A stretch of 64,000 nucleotides of DNA from Hygrophila difformis (GCA_030278955.1 JAOANR010000005.1:7902394-7966393), one strand, 5' to 3'; numbered from the stretch's first letter, positions 51,443 through 63,722 are shown. Made by a program: numbers and translations. The notes: generated from the letters alone by a model not told the origin.

Positions 51443-53927
51443 TGTAACACCCCGGTTTTTGGTCACCCAGGTCGGGATGTCACCGCCACACCTCCCTAGT
51501 AAGACACGGTTTCTCCGGCTTACTAAAGAGATGCAAGGCTAGGTATTTCAGTATTTAAAAGCATTGAAAACATTTGCAAACAGCCCACACAGAATAATCT
51601 CGAAAATAATAATATCATAGCGCAGCGGAAATAGTATTTTTAAGTATAATATTGCAGCGGAAATGTAAATACGACCAACATGGTCAAAACACGGGTTAAA
51701 CAGGCCCGTTTATTCTAATGTCTAATGCAAGAATTTAAATAATGAAGTTTGCAAAAATATGGTTCCCCCATGCATGAACGTGCTCATGATCATTCCACAT
51801 ACTCTGTAAGGAAAAAGGAAAATAGGATGGTTTGGTCAGCACAACTTGCTGAGTAAGTTAACACATGCATGATCGTAGGGTTTAAAAGCCATTAATTTAA
51901 TGTTTCATAAAAGCATGAGAATATTCATAAATAATTTAAAAGAAGCCATAATTAATTCAAATAAAGCATTTAATAATTTAAAGAACAACAATTTAAAATA
52001 TTTAACTATCCCCATTACTCCCAAAATAATATTTCAAGTATTTCACGATTGCATCGCAATCTCGTCAAGTATTTCACGATTGCATCGCAATCTCGTCAAT
52101 TTAGCCGGAAACCGGCGGCCGCAGCCGTATCTGCCATATCCAGTACCACTCCGGAGCCTCGAGAAACCCATAAGGATATTCACGAGAGTGTAGGCCATAT
52201 ATCTCATGCCGTTTTGGCAACATATCTCAAATATTTCGCGCGGGGTCACCATCGTCCATATAGGCACGAAGTGAATCGTTAGGAGGGCACCCTACAGAGC
52301 ACTCACCCCCTAATTTTAAAGATCAAGTTTGTAAATGGGATTTTCTAAATTTCCAGATTTCATATAATTATTCCAAAGAGTCTTCTACTCGTTTCAACCT
52401 TAAAGGCTAGTTTCACCGTTTCAACAATATTTCAAGATTTGACTCGGTCAACCACAGTTTACTCCAAAATTCAGTAAAAATTGAGTTTAATTCTAAAAAT
52501 TCTGAAATTTCACCACTTACTCAGAAACATCGAGATGAACAACTTTTGTGTTTTAACTTTTTCAATCCGAGTTACCGAAATAGGTCAAATACATCAATTT
52601 TCATCATAACCTAAATTTGTCCGAGATTCGTATACAGCAGTTCAAGATTATCAAGATCTACCATAGGAAATCAACTCCAAAATTAATGAAATTTTACAGA
52701 GACCTTCTTAAAACGTGATCAAGATCGGACCTAAGTTCTGTCAAGAATTTTAAATCCAATTTTCAAACAGTTCGGTTTCGGTTGGTTTTCACATAATAAA
52801 TCGTCTCTAAAAATTCTGAAAATTTTACAATAGATAGATCTAAGTCTTAGGAACGTTTTTCTTGTTTTAGGTTTTTCCGTTTGAAGTCGTTTTAAGGTTC
52901 GGAAAAATTCGTCAAAACTGTTGCGACGGTAGAAAACATACGTTGACAGATTTACGAAAGATTTGTTAAACTTTTAGGTTTAAATGTTTTAGTTACTCCC
53001 AAAACCATGTAAGTATTAACTTATAGATTTGTAGATATCCGGGATCGTCTACTTCGAAGGCGTGGCTTCCCGTCCTCCGTCTATCCTCTCCGTTCGTCGG
53101 GTTCTACGTTCTAGATCCGATTCGGGGCGTAGAAAGAAAAATAAGAAGATTAGGATCCGTTTTCGAATCAAAACGTAAGAGACGAATGGATCGGAACTTA
53201 CCACGACATCTAGGAGACTCTGATTTTCGTCCAAATCAGTCTCGCCTTGGTCTCGTGCCTCCGACGACTCCGGAATTAGGGTTTTCGGACGTATAGAGAG
53301 TTGTAGGGTTTTGGAAAAGTATTCGGAGCTTTTAAGAGGGCTTATTTATAGTTAAACAAGACCTAGGGACGCCCAAGGTCTGCCCCTAGGAGTCTTGAGC
53401 CGAATGGTGTTCAACCGAAGTCGGAAAATCCGGATTCGGGTGAGAAAATCTCGCACGGGCGAATCTGTCCGACGGCGCGGTCGTGGCGCGCTCTCCTCCC
53501 TTTGACCGCGTGGCCACCGCGCGACACTCGCCCAGACTTCGGTCCGGGCGGGTCGTGCGATCCGTCGTGCATTTCCTCCTCTCTTTCGGATTTCTATCCC
53601 TCTATGCTCCCGTTTTCCGATTTCCTGTGTATCTTCGGGTTTCTACTTTCTCTCTAAATTTTTACTCGGGTCCAATTGGATGTTTGGACTCGAATCCTCG
53701 AGTTCATTGGTGTCGGGTTTCGGTGTACAATTTATTCACCTTTAATAATTCTTTTTATTTAATTACATTCCTTTAATTCCATTTTAAGTTAAATCTCATT
53801 TCTCATTTCCTTATATTTATTTATTTATTTATTTGCTGGACTTATTTATTTATGGTATTTATGTTATTTATTGTTTATTTATTTAATTATTGTTTTATTT
53901 TATGTTGGAAAATTCTTGGGTATTACA
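51443..53927 (-). repeat. 5' LTR of the Tekay element (2,485 bp)
   Basis: It begins TGTAACACCC and ends GGGTATTACA on the plus strand. It lacks the about 60-base segment seen in the other LTR (junction near 52706) and shows a few dozen small differences at most by eye. Confidence 0.95.
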
Positions 53928-53932
53928 GTCTC
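53928..53932 (+). repeat. 5-bp target duplication of the Tekay element, right
   Basis: GTCTC, identical to 42937-42941. LINE reading resumes here. Confidence 0.95.
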
Positions 53933-54945
53933 GTGGGAGGCTCTCTTCTGAATTTTAAGGGCGACAAAATTTGAAGAGAGGTGGATTCGGTGGATTAAGG
54001 AATGCGTGTGCTCAGCTACGACTGCGGTGTTAATCAATGGGGCTCCTACGGACTTTTTTAAGATGCAAAATGTTCTTCGACAAGGGGATCCGCTTTCAAC
54101 ATACCTCTTTTGTATTGGTGGTCGAAATACTTAATAAGATTATAGGAAAGGCAGCTGACATGGGATTGTATGAAGGATTGGAAATTGGTGGAAGTGGCCC
54201 GGTGATCACTCACCTCCAATATGCTGACGACACTATTTTATTTTGCAAAGGTGATCTCCAACAGGTAATATTGATTAAAAGATTACTACGGTGTTTTACT
54301 TCAGCAACGGGGTTATGGATAAACTTTGGAAAGAGTTGTCTATTTGGAATTAATAGTTCTGAAGGATTGGAGAAGGAACCGACAGACATATTAGGGTGTG
54401 GGGTTGGGGTTTGGCCTATGAAGTATTTAGGCATTCCGGGAAGGATTAATGGCACGGCGGTGTGGCAACCAGTGTTGGATAAGGTGGAGAAGAGACTGGA
54501 AGGGTAGAAGGGGATGATGTTGTCACAAGCGGGTAGAATATGCTTAATAAAGTCGGTGTTGAATAGCTTTCCGGTCTTCTTTTTATGCATCTTTAAAATT
54601 CCGAAAGTGGTGGCAAATCGGTTAGAGAAGATTAAAAGACGATTCTTTTGGAACGAATGGGAGGCGAGAAGGAAATTACACACGGTGCGATGGGATCAAA
54701 TATGCTCACATATAGAAGATGGAGGTTTAAGCAATTGGAACATTCATGCTTTTAATTTTGCGATGCTTTCAAAGTGGAGGTGGAGGTTTGGGGTCGAACA
54801 TACTCTTTGGAAAGAAGTGATCAATTCAAAATACTATGGAGGGGGAGCACCACTGATACCATATATTAAGGAGGTGCATCGCTATGAGGAAGGATCTGTG
54901 ACAGCTGGGGAAGCCCGAGTATGGTCAGTTCCAGAGGTTGTCTAA
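53933..54945 (+). pseudogene. LINE ORF2 reverse transcriptase, catalytic part
   Basis: Contains HLQYADDTILFCKGD (catalytic ADD), TGLWINFGKS, LGIPGRINGTAVWQPVLDKV and RRFFWNEWEARRKLHTVRWD. At least one in-frame stop lies near 54507 and a frame change near 54900. It continues the segment that ends at 42941. Confidence 0.85.
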
Positions 54946-56612
54946 TAATTCAAGTGGGAGACGGTGGCATGACACACTTTTAGTTAGATGTCTGGGTGGA
55001 GGGTGGTGAGACACTGAAGGTAGACCACCTTTTCTATCGATGTAAAGAGGTGGCGGAGCTGTGGTATAAAGGTGTTGATTGGTTCGACGTTCAATGGGGG
55101 ATTCCAGGTAAGATTCATAATTTGTTGGAATGGTGGATTGGGTTCCAACCAAAGCATGGTGCCAGGGATGCATGGTTATTAACAGGTTTGGCAATCCTTT
55201 AGAGTGCATGGAAGAGGAGGAATGTTGTGGTATTCAAGGGTGAGCGTTTTGACGGGAGGAGAGCAGCGGACGAGATTAGGTGGAAAGTAGGTCTATTCCG
55301 CTTAGATGGAAAGTAGGGCTATGGTGGCAGGTGGCTGTGGGTGGAATAGATGCCAACGTCGCTTGTTTGGACATACGATTTCCAGGTTGCTTAATATCAC
55401 AAGGAAGCAGGCGGAACAAAGAGCCAAGACCTAGTTTTGTTTGGATACGGCCCGACAAGGGATGGTGGAAGGTAAATACGGACGGGTCGTCATTGAGTAA
55501 TCCTGGTCCGGCCGGTGTGGGGGGTATTATAAGAAATGATTGGGGGGGGAGTAATATTTATATTGTCAAATAGTATTGGACTTGCTGACTCGAATGAAGC
55601 TGAAATCACACAGGTGGTAGCAGGGACTGTGCAGCCATAGTGAGGGACCAAGGCTTTCCAATTCCAAAGCTCATACTCGAATGTGACTCACTAAATGTGA
55701 TATGTTGGTTGAAGAAACCGAACAACGCTCCCTGGAGGTTTTCAAAGCTCATGGTACCGATATTGGTAATTCTGCGATTTGGAGGACACATTAAGGTGGC
55801 GTTTGGTTCGGGAGATCCAAGATTCCCCGTGGGAATCTTTGCAAGGGAATGTAATATGCACGCGTTTCGTTCATGAAATCTTTCACTTGGAAATGCCACA
55901 TTCCCATCAAGGTGGGAATGTTATAGGTTTTTGGTAGGAATCACATTCCCACCTGAAGGGCAGGTAATCTTAGATTACCACCCGTTTTGCCTACTTTTAA
56001 ACTAATTTGACTTTTTTACCCTCACTTTTTATACTTATTTTATTTTTTAAAATTAAATATTTGTATTCAAGAAATGAGAATATATAAAATTTTTATTTTA
56101 AAAAATTAACTGAAATTTTTTAAATCATTTAAAATTTTTTAATATATATTCTCATATTTTCTTAAAATTTATTTATCTTCTATATACAAAATAAAAATAA
56201 AAAGGATTTAGAGATATTATATGACGATTATCATATAATAAATTATACTTCGTATATAAATAATTTTTTATATTTAAAAATATAGATCGACCGAAATATT
56301 TTCTATTGTGTAGCATGACATATCTATAACATTCGTTCAATTGAAATTCAAGGATATTATAGTAAATTAATTAGAATTGCAAATCTGAGATTCCCAAACG
56401 TAATAATCTTAAAACATAAGAAAAAAATGATTCCCAGCAATCTCATATTCCCAGTAATCTTACATTCCCATCGATCACATTCCCACTGGTAATCTAAGAT
56501 CCCACCAACTAAATGCACCGGTGCAACATGCAATGAGGGAATGTAACGACTGTGCTGACTTTTGGGCAAGGAAAGGAGCAGTTGGAGAAGGGAAGATTGA
56601 AATTTGGTTCTA
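54946..56612 (+). pseudogene. LINE ORF2 C-terminal part with RNase H, split by a TIR element
   Basis: A zinc-binding RVT tail (DHLFYRCKEVAELWYKGVDW) precedes RNase H (VNTDGSSLSNPGPAGVGG, then LILECDSLNVICWLKK). After HIKV the sequence is interrupted at about 55796 and resumes at 56521 with QHAMRECNDCADFWARKGAV, ending at a stop at 56610-56612. Frameshifts also lie near 55560 and 55620. Confidence 0.8.
55799..56520. mobile_element. TIR element inserted in the LINE RNase H
   Basis: The left end GCGTTTGGTTCGGGAGATC and the reverse-complemented right end GCATTTAGTTGGTGGGATC are inverted copies. GTG flanks both sides (55796-55798 and 56521-56523), and removing the element restores the RNase H reading. 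Both ends carry further TGGGAAT/ATTCCCA repeats, with an AT-rich middle. The superfamily is uncertain (3-bp flank as in PIF/Harbinger, but the ends may include more bases). Confidence 0.65.
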
Positions 56613-56841
56613 ATTTTGGTGTATTCGGTTTAGCGGATGAATTGAATTTTGTTGATGTAGTCTTGTGTATCAGTCAATGCTGTTTAAGTTGTTTTTTTTT
56701 TTTGGGTAAGCCAATTCAATGGCCGGAGAAAACACACACACCACACAAAAGTACAAAAGAAAGAAATAAAAAGAAAACAACACAGAGGAAAAGACTAAAA
56801 GATCAAAAGACATGAAAGGAAAACAAAAACATGAATATGAA

Positions 56842-57258
56842 TTATAAACTAGGCCAACAAATACTCAATGCGTCCGCAGTAAGGCCTCCCAAGACGAGAT
56901 TCGGCGGGAATGCCCAAGTGGTAAAGAACCTCTCCTTTGAATCACCATCCTTAGCAAGACGATCCGTCACCCTACTCCCTTGCGGCTCAAACAAGAAGGT
57001 CAGGTTCGCCCCAATCTTTGACAGAGCCCAGATACCCCAAGATTTCCCCATAACCTCTTGAATGCAACAAGGCTCGTAAACCACTCCCATCAAGAAATCC
57101 GGCCCTCTCGAAAACAGGACTTGTGGTTCAAGGATAGCAAGCATGTTCGAATCGTGATACCTAAAATTATCCAATAACTTCCCACGGGTGATTCTACCAA
57201 CAAAACCTCCCACGTTCCACACCATCGTTTTGAAATTTGTAAAAATCATAAATAACAT
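56842..57258 (-). pseudogene. Fused LINE ORF2 remnant: endonuclease start joined to RNase H end
   Basis: The 138-codon open frame starts with MVWNVGGFVGRITRGKLLDN and LAILEPQVLFSRGP, the typical N-terminus of plant L1 endonuclease. Past about residue 90 it reads RVTDRLAKDGDSKERF and TTWAFPPNLVLGGLTADALS, which resembles the tail of the L1 RNase H (ADxLAKxG...LPP.L...L..D). The deletion kept the frame. No active site remains. Confidence 0.6.
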
Positions 57259-57291
57259 AAATGGAAAGGATAAGACCTGTCAACGCTACTC

Positions 57292-57747
57292 CTAACAATA
57301 TTTCATCTCAGAATCCTCCCGTGTCCGGCCCAAGGAGTGATTTTTTCCGGTGAGCAACGTTAAAGTGGTATCCTTTACTGGATCGGCGACCTCTTCATCC
57401 ACCGCTGCAAATTTCCTAGCCCTTTTGGCTAGGTTTGGGTCTTTCGTTTTAATCGCACTTGGTTCTGCCCTTTGTTCTTGTTTCTGATTTGCTTTGCTGA
57501 TCTTAAACCCTCCCTTTCCCCACACTACAATTGGTGGATGGGCTTTGATCCCTTGGGCCAGAGAAGTGGCCCTCTTGTTGGGCTGGCTGGGCTCTTTAAT
57601 TTTGTTGGGCTTCCCCATGTCGGGGTCTTTGTTGATTCTCGGCCCCTTAGGCTTTTTCCTGATCACCTTAACCCATTCCCCCGAGGAGGGTTGTAACGTG
57701 ATACGGTCCAAAATTGACCGTATTCTTCGTCTATTTTCGGCCCCCAT
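57292..57747 (-). pseudogene. LINE ORF1 C-terminal remnant
   Basis: 151 codons, very basic and Pro-rich (KVIRKKPKGPRINKDPDMGK, SQPNKRATSLAQGIKAHPPI). It has no folded domain and matches the low-complexity C-terminal region of plant LINE ORF1 proteins. It stops 34 bases before the ORF2 remnant. Confidence 0.5.
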
Positions 57748-57777
57748 TTTAAAATTTTTGGGCCAATTTTGATCACA

Positions 57778-60041
57778 TTTGATAGCAAATAATCAATTCT
57801 TGATAGAAAAATAAGATTTTGTAAAATAAAATAGTTTAAGACATTCTTTTAATTTTTAGTGTATATTTGTGTAAAAATGAGTCATTTTTGTTGTATAATA
57901 AAATGTGCATAAATATTTATTATTATATATATATTTCTACAGTTAAATTCATTTTGGGTCATCTTTGCTTGTAAATATTTCATTCATCTCATTCGTTTTG
58001 TAATTAGGATTCAATCCAAAATTTCAGTTTATTTAAGATTAAATTTAGTTACAATGTACAGAATAGAGTTTAGGGCATAGTTTTATTTCATATACATATG
58101 TACATTTTAGAATTGTTAATCTCAATTAGAATTAATTTGTAGTTGGTATGTACTCCTAATTCTTTTGGTTGGTGTTGTTATCCATGCGAAAAATAATTTG
58201 AATAATTTTGAGTAATAATGTTATTTTGGTTCAGCAATTTGCAGTGGGTACTGGTGAACCCAGAAGAAGCCAAATACAGGATACGGTTACCAGCTGTCCT
58301 TCCATCTCATGCGTCCGTTGATCTCAATCAATTTTCATTCAAGCCCATATCCATGCGAAACGTGTCCTCTCTTTTTTCTAATCTCATTTGTGTGCTGCAG
58401 ACTTGATTCTTTCTTCATTAATTGTGTTTGTCTCTTCTCCTGCACTCAGCCTCCCCAGCAGCTCCCTACTTTTTTTCTTTCTTGGTTCTTCATTTCAAAA
58501 CATTATTGTCTCATTACAAATTTTAAGGAAAGGGACAGCACTTAAAGTAAACACTACAGTGGATCCGCAGCTTTGAACACTTGGGTGGAGCTTATTAACA
58601 AGAGAGAGCAGCAGCAGACCCCAAACCCTTCAGCTGATGGTGACGGAAGGTGGAGAGGAGAGCCCTGCGGTGGTGACTGATGCGCCGGTAGAGTAGTGGC
58701 GAGCGCTTTTGGAGGGTGGACATCAGCAGCCCAATGGGCGATGGAAGCGAAGCAGACGCGAGAAGCAGCAGTAGATCTACAAAACGAAAAGCAGTCCGGC
58801 AGCCATGGCGAAATGGAAACAACAACACAGCTGGGAGAAAAGAAGCAGTTCCGGCGAATATGGGAGTGGCGACGAAGCTCCAGCCAACTGATATGATCCC
58901 TTCATTCTCCTTTTAATATATTCATTCTTTTATTCTTTTTAAATAAATCTTGTACTCATTTGGGAAAACTATTCATGGATGATAGATCGGGATAGCAGAT
59001 TGAGACATGGAACAACAGTTTTGTACTACGGTGAACAGTGAGGCAAGACGGCAGACCAATGGAACTCCGGCGAGCGAGAGGTGATGAAGGCAGTGCAAAT
59101 CCCATAAAGATGGTCAGCCGGTCCATTCTTCCCTTTTTCTTAAATTTCTACAGCCTCTAATTTTTGTATTATATGTTTATTTTATTGTTTTATTTTGTTG
59201 TTTTGATTTATACTTGGTTTTGCTTTTATGTGGGTTAGGATGTAGATATGTGTATGTGATTCTTTATTCTTTTATTCTGTGTACAAAATAATTTGGGCTA
59301 ATAGAGGAGTAGTTGTAGATCTAAAAATGGAGTTTTAAGTGTTAAAATCACATGTCGTTGCTTAGATGGTGTAGATCTACCAATATTCATTGATTAAGTT
59401 TAGATGTTAGAAGTATTCTTTTAAGTAATTAGGTAGATGAAGATTGAATATGTTAGTGTGATTATTGTGTGATTATTTGAGCATTTGGTTACTATTTGTT
59501 GAGGTTGGGATTTTTGAACATTAGAAGTTATATTTGTTGAACTATTTGTGGGGTGTTTGGAGGTTCTTTTGTTAGTTTGTTTTAGTGATTTTAGAATGAT
59601 TGGAAGATGCATGAATGATTATTTGTGGGATTGGTGTTTTGTGATATTCTTGGACTCATATTATTGTTGGATTATTTGTTAAATTGCTCAAGAGGTGTGT
59701 GCAAATTCTTTGATTCTTTGGTATCATTTGGTCAATTGGAGTTGTTAGAAAAATGGAATAATTGCTAGATGTGATTTAAAATTTGGAATGAAGTTGAGAG
59801 TGAAGAAATTGATAAGTAAAAAAAATGAGTGTTTAGTAAAAATTGGTGTTTAATGAAAGATTAAAATGGACATAATGATTCTTTTAAAATTCTTTTATTT
59901 TTTACTATTTTTTGAGTACTATTTATATCTATATTTTTTATTATATTAAATTATATAAACTATCTTTCTTATTTATAAGTATAATAGGCTTATTATTATT
60001 ATTATTATTATTATTATTCCTATATACTATATTTTTTAGTA
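57778..60041. other. Intergenic interval without supported gene
   Basis: AT-rich, apart from a purine- and GC-richer patch at 58600-58900 and 58980-59110 with short unrelated ORFs. No protein family is recognised. It may be decayed LTR sequence. An ATT microsatellite lies at 59992-60018. Confidence 0.5.
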
Positions 60042-60533
60042 CTCCCTCCGTCCCGTGAATTGTGGCTCGTTTCTTTTGGGCACGGTAATTTATGTGGTGG
60101 GGTGTGGTGAGGTTTAGTGGCTAAAGTGATGTGGGTATTTGTGTTTAAAATTTTAATAAATTTTGACTTTCTTTATTATTTAACATTAACAAAATATTAT
60201 TGTAATGATCTAATTAGAGAAAAATATTCAAGTGTGGTCTTGTTAGAATCGTCTAGACGTCTAGATTTAGAATATATATTTTATATAATTTTTATTTGTA
60301 CTAATTTTAAAATATGAAGAATTAAAGAAATGCAAGGGACTTTGTGTAGAAAAATAAAAATGTATTGGGATTTATGTAGAATAGTAAAAGTGATTACTTT
60401 TAAGGGAATTTAGAAATCATTAAGATTCTAATCATATTCATATTAATTAAATTTATCTAAAAAGGGAAAGTGGCCACAATTCGTGGGACAACCCAAAGAG
60501 GAATACGAGCCACAATTCGTGGGACGGAGGGAG
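60042..60533. mobile_element. Well-preserved Stowaway-type MITE
   Basis: CTCCCTCCGTCCCGTGAATT (continuing GTGGCTCG) on the left is matched by its reverse complement on the right, giving inverted ends of about 28 bases. TA flanks both sides (60040-60041 and 60534-60535). About 490 bases is long for Stowaway. There is an internal partial repeat of the right end (CACAATTCGTGGGACAACCC near 60475). Confidence 0.92.
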
Positions 60534-60989
60534 TATAAAATATCATTATTATATTTAGTATATCATAATATTATATTACAGTATATATATATGTATATAT
60601 ATATATTTGGTGCATATAACTTGTACATGTATTTTTAGTAATATTATATTTTATTTTGGTCTTAATTCTTTGAATTCTTTTATTCATTTGCTTGCCTTGA
60701 TTGTTAGGAGTGTAAATATGTTTCTTGAATTGATAGCCATAGTCTAATAATTGCTCTTTTTAGGGTTTTATTAATTCTTTCATTTGTTTAGTTCTTGATG
60801 CATGATTGTCGAACATGTATATTTTTGTCTAACCCTCTAACCACTAACTTGTTCTAACATTACTAACTTCATTCCTTCATTCATAATTCTTTTAATAAAA
60901 CATTCTTCCAATAATACGAATATGGAACCCAATAAATTGGATTTCTCAAATAAAGCATCCAATACCCATATTCCGGGAGCAACAACCGT

Positions 60990-61175
60990 TGTGTCCCAAT
61001 AACACACGTTCTTAAGGTGTGAAATACTTTAAAAATCATAAAAACTATTATAATCCAAAAAAGTGACAAACAAAAACATTTTATTAAAAATCCAAAACAA
61101 AACATGTTATTAAAAATTCAAAATCTCTTTAATTGCTTTAATCCCAATAACACACGTTCCTAAGGTGTGAAATAT
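60990..61175 (+). repeat. Duplicated 35-bp motif
   Basis: CCCAATAACACACGTTC followed by AAGGTGTGAAATA occurs near 60993 and again near 61143, with related AAAATCC/AAAATCAT tails. Confidence 0.75.
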
Positions 61176-62110
61176 TTTGAAAATCCTAAAAAATATAATA
61201 TTCTAAAAATCCAAAAATAATCCAGAAAATGTCAAAAATGTGTTTTAAGCTGAAATACGACAACCACTTCCCCTGTACGATGGCCATGTTTGTCGTATAT
61301 GACACGATTGTCGTATGAAGGCTAAAAATACACAAAAATTCCCATTATTTTTCATTTTGTGTTTGTGTGAAGTAGACAGTAAGAGGTAATGCAAACTACT
61401 GTTGACGAAAGGTCTCCTCAGCTTTCTTATTTGCTTTCTTAGTATAGATTTAGTATAGATTTATGGAGATACGATTAGTTCTTAGTTTGTATGCTAATTA
61501 CTGTCTACTATTTTGCATGGTCTGAATAGTGTCTGGTGGAAGCTTCGGCAAAAAGGTCTCTTCACGGGGATAACGATTAGCCACTCAGCCAGCTACTATT
61601 TGGATACAGTTTATTTTCTTTATCTTAATTTCAAACCGGAATCCTAAATTGTAATGATGTTAGTTGATATCTGTCAATATCATCTAATAATTGTTGCAGT
61701 AAGGGAATATGTAGGTTTTTCTTCCCATTTCATAGAAAATGGAAGTCTAAATGATAGCGACACTGTCATCCAAGATTTTTCTGTTGTCTAACATCATCCC
61801 ACCCTAAATGATTAGGAACTGGATAACAGATGTTTGCAATCCAGATTATCCTAGTTATTTATGCCATCATTTTAGCCAAAATAAAATGTTCTTTTTGAAC
61901 TCTTCTCATCTCAAGGCTATTTCACATCTGTGTAGTCCATCTTCTGTCCAGGTCCGCCATATATTTTGGACCATTTTATTTTCATCTTTTTATACTATTG
62001 TATGCATGCTATTATTATGTAGATATTGTGAGTCAAATATTTTGGGATCATTCCCTTGGACTTTGATGTCGACGTTGATGTCCAATATTTATTTATTACT
62101 GTCCCTTCTG
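61176..62110. other. Unclassified interval
   Basis: No gene is supported. TGTCGTAT and its inverse ATACGACA recur at 61254-61318. CTTTCTTAGTATAGATTTA, found at 61434, is also the unit of the repeat at 62138-62290. It may be part of a retrotransposon LTR. Confidence 0.35.
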
Positions 62111-62137
62111 TCTTTTAATTGTTTTCCTAGATTATAT

Positions 62138-62290
62138 TTATTTGCTTTCTTAGTATAGATTTACATGCTTTCTTACATGCTTTTATAGATTAGATTTATG
62201 ACATGCTTTCTTAGTGTAGTTTATTTTCTTTCTTAGTATAGTTTACATGCTTTATAGATTAGTATTTATTTGCTTTTGTAGATTAGATTT
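62138..62290 (+). repeat. Degenerate CTTTCTTAGTATAG / TAGATTAGATTTA tandem array
   Basis: At least five imperfect copies of units built from TTTCTTAGTATAG, ACATGCTTT and ATAGATTAG. Confidence 0.7.
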
Positions 62291-62639
62291 AGGACTTAGT
62301 TTTTCCCCCTATGGATGAGAATAACCAGTTGAAAGTCTAGCTAAAGGGCGTTGGCCCTGCTTCTATCGCACATCATCTAGAGACGATCCGGTACTTACAT
62401 AAATTCTGCAACTTTGACACCGTGAGCTTTCGGGAGCACAGTTTCCGACACGGGTAATAAAAAGTGACAACCCAAATATATCCTTAAACCCATTCCATAA
62501 ATCTTAACTTTTTCATTTAATAAATTCAAACTTGATATTTCAGAAAAGGCTCGTGTGTGGAAACTTGTCAAAAGTTTCATAACGGGATATTCAAGTTAAT
62601 CTCGTGACTTCTGTTGGGCGGCGGATTCACCTCCTCTTT
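62291..62639. other. Interval without supported gene
   Basis: No recognisable coding sequence or repeat. Confidence 0.4.
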
Positions 62640-63722
62640 TCCCTCAATTGCCATTTTTGTGTCTTCCCCAATTCCTTTTTGGTTTGTTGCTTCTGCACTG
62701 TCTTAGTCACAGTCCTCCAAATTAACTAAGTCAACTGTGATCTTCCCGTTTGTCTGTACTCCCTCTATACCCCCTGTACTTTTGTCTACATTTGCCTCTT
62801 CCCTGACCTTGCCTGATTCCGGTGCCGGCCGATTGGGGTAGCTAGCGCTGCCATGTCCATATCTCAGACACGAGGAGCACAAGAGATGGAGCCCCTCGTA
62901 AGAAACCTTCTGCCAGTGTTCCCAAATCAATATACTTTAGACAACAGGCTGTTGAAGGTCTATTTCCACGCACACTCGTCCATATTTCCCTCGGTGTGCA
63001 TGCTTAGAGATGTCATTCACCTTGACCGGTGTCCCCAACCCCTTAGCCAATTCATTGAGTATGGTTTCATCGTAAAACTCCATACATAGGTCTGGGAACC
63101 TTGCCCATGCGATTGTTTTCTGAGGTGATTCAGAGTCTGTGGAGAAGTTTGGTCTCCAGGGGGTAAGTAGCAGGTAGCTATTGAATACACACCAAGGTCC
63201 TCCATTGATCACCCTGGTTCTGTCCTGTGATCGGTCGAACTTCACAAGGAAGAAACCGTGTTCGAGCTCAATCATCTTAAAACTGCCTTGGACCTTCCAC
63301 ATCCTTGTTAATCTTTTATGAAGTGCTCTGTATCCAACGTTTCTTTTGCCCAGGATCGAAACAATTATGGCGTCCTCCCATGGTTTGTATAGACGTTCCT
63401 TGATGGCTGGTGCTAGTGTGAGTCTTGGTTAGAGTCGGTCCCCATTGATGAAGTCAAGTGTAACCATCCCCGCTGTTATCCCGGTGGCTGTTGAAAGAGG
63501 AGGTGGAGTTTCCTTACCTGCCAGTACCATGTCCCTAAATGATTTCTTAGGGTTTTCAATGAAGGTGAACGGTTCAGAGGTTTCTTTAGGTTTGTCAATG
63601 GGCAGAATTTTTGTAGCTATGGTGTTCATACAGGAATGATAAATGCATGATTTGAATTGTATGAGGGAGCAATGCCCTGACTCCTTTGTGTAATTAATTA
63701 TACTCAATAAAAATAGAGTCAA
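62640..63722 (-). pseudogene. LINE ORF1 remnant with DUF4283 and altered CCHC knuckle
   Basis: Reading from 63722: an N-terminal part (PKKSFRDMVLAGKETPPPLS), then after a frame break a DUF4283-type domain (63302-62937: VQGSFKMIELEHGFFLVKFD, VINGGPWCVFNSYLLLTPWR, WARFPDLCMEFYDETILNEL). It is followed by a knuckle-like segment (62930-62703: GLHLLCSSCLRYGHGSASYPN) in which the last zinc-binding cysteine is a tyrosine. DUF4283 plus knuckle is the usual ORF1 start of one group of plant LINEs, different from the RRM type at 16104-18324. No ORF2 follows. Confidence 0.75.

Larger units (their letters stand above)
42942..53927 (-). mobile_element. Complete Tekay/Del-type Ty3/Gypsy retrotransposon, coding-defective
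   Basis: The element is 10,986 bases with TG...CA LTRs at both ends, a 5-bp GTCTC duplication, a tRNA-Met primer site, a polypurine tract and the gag-PR-RT-RH-IN-chromodomain order on the minus strand. The chromodomain-like C-terminus and long LTRs place it in the Tekay (Del) chromoviruses. Frameshifts and stops in gag-pol inactivate it, although the LTRs remain very similar. Confidence 0.95.
40437..56612 (+). mobile_element. Second L1-type LINE, 5'-truncated and split by three insertions
   Basis: Plus-strand LINE pieces in order are an ORF1 C-terminal part (40437-40814), endonuclease (about 41110-41962), RT N-terminal part (42229-42941), RT catalytic part (53933-54945), the RVT tail and RNase H (54990-55795) and an RNase H C-terminus ending at 56612. 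Insertions are a MITE at about 41963-42228, a Tekay element at 42942-53927 and a TIR element at about 55799-56520. Frames are broken many times between insertions too. It is related to, but clearly diverged from, the LINE at 9706-18356. Confidence 0.88.
56691..57777 (-). mobile_element. LINE with a large internal deletion
   Basis: On the minus strand this runs ORF1 C-terminal part (57747-57292), start of ORF2 (from 57258), ORF2 end (to 56842), about 140 bases of 3' UTR and a poly(A) tail (T-run at 56691-56704 on the plus strand). Nearly all of the endonuclease, RT and RNase H is missing. It lies just after the second LINE, probably inserted in its 3' UTR. A GTTTAAG motif near both ends (56683 and 57830) might be a target duplication. 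Confidence 0.65.

Noticed and set aside
61808..62158. 116-codon hydrophobic ORF
   Set aside because: Composition is T-rich non-coding and the end is the degenerate CTTTCTTAGTATAG array.
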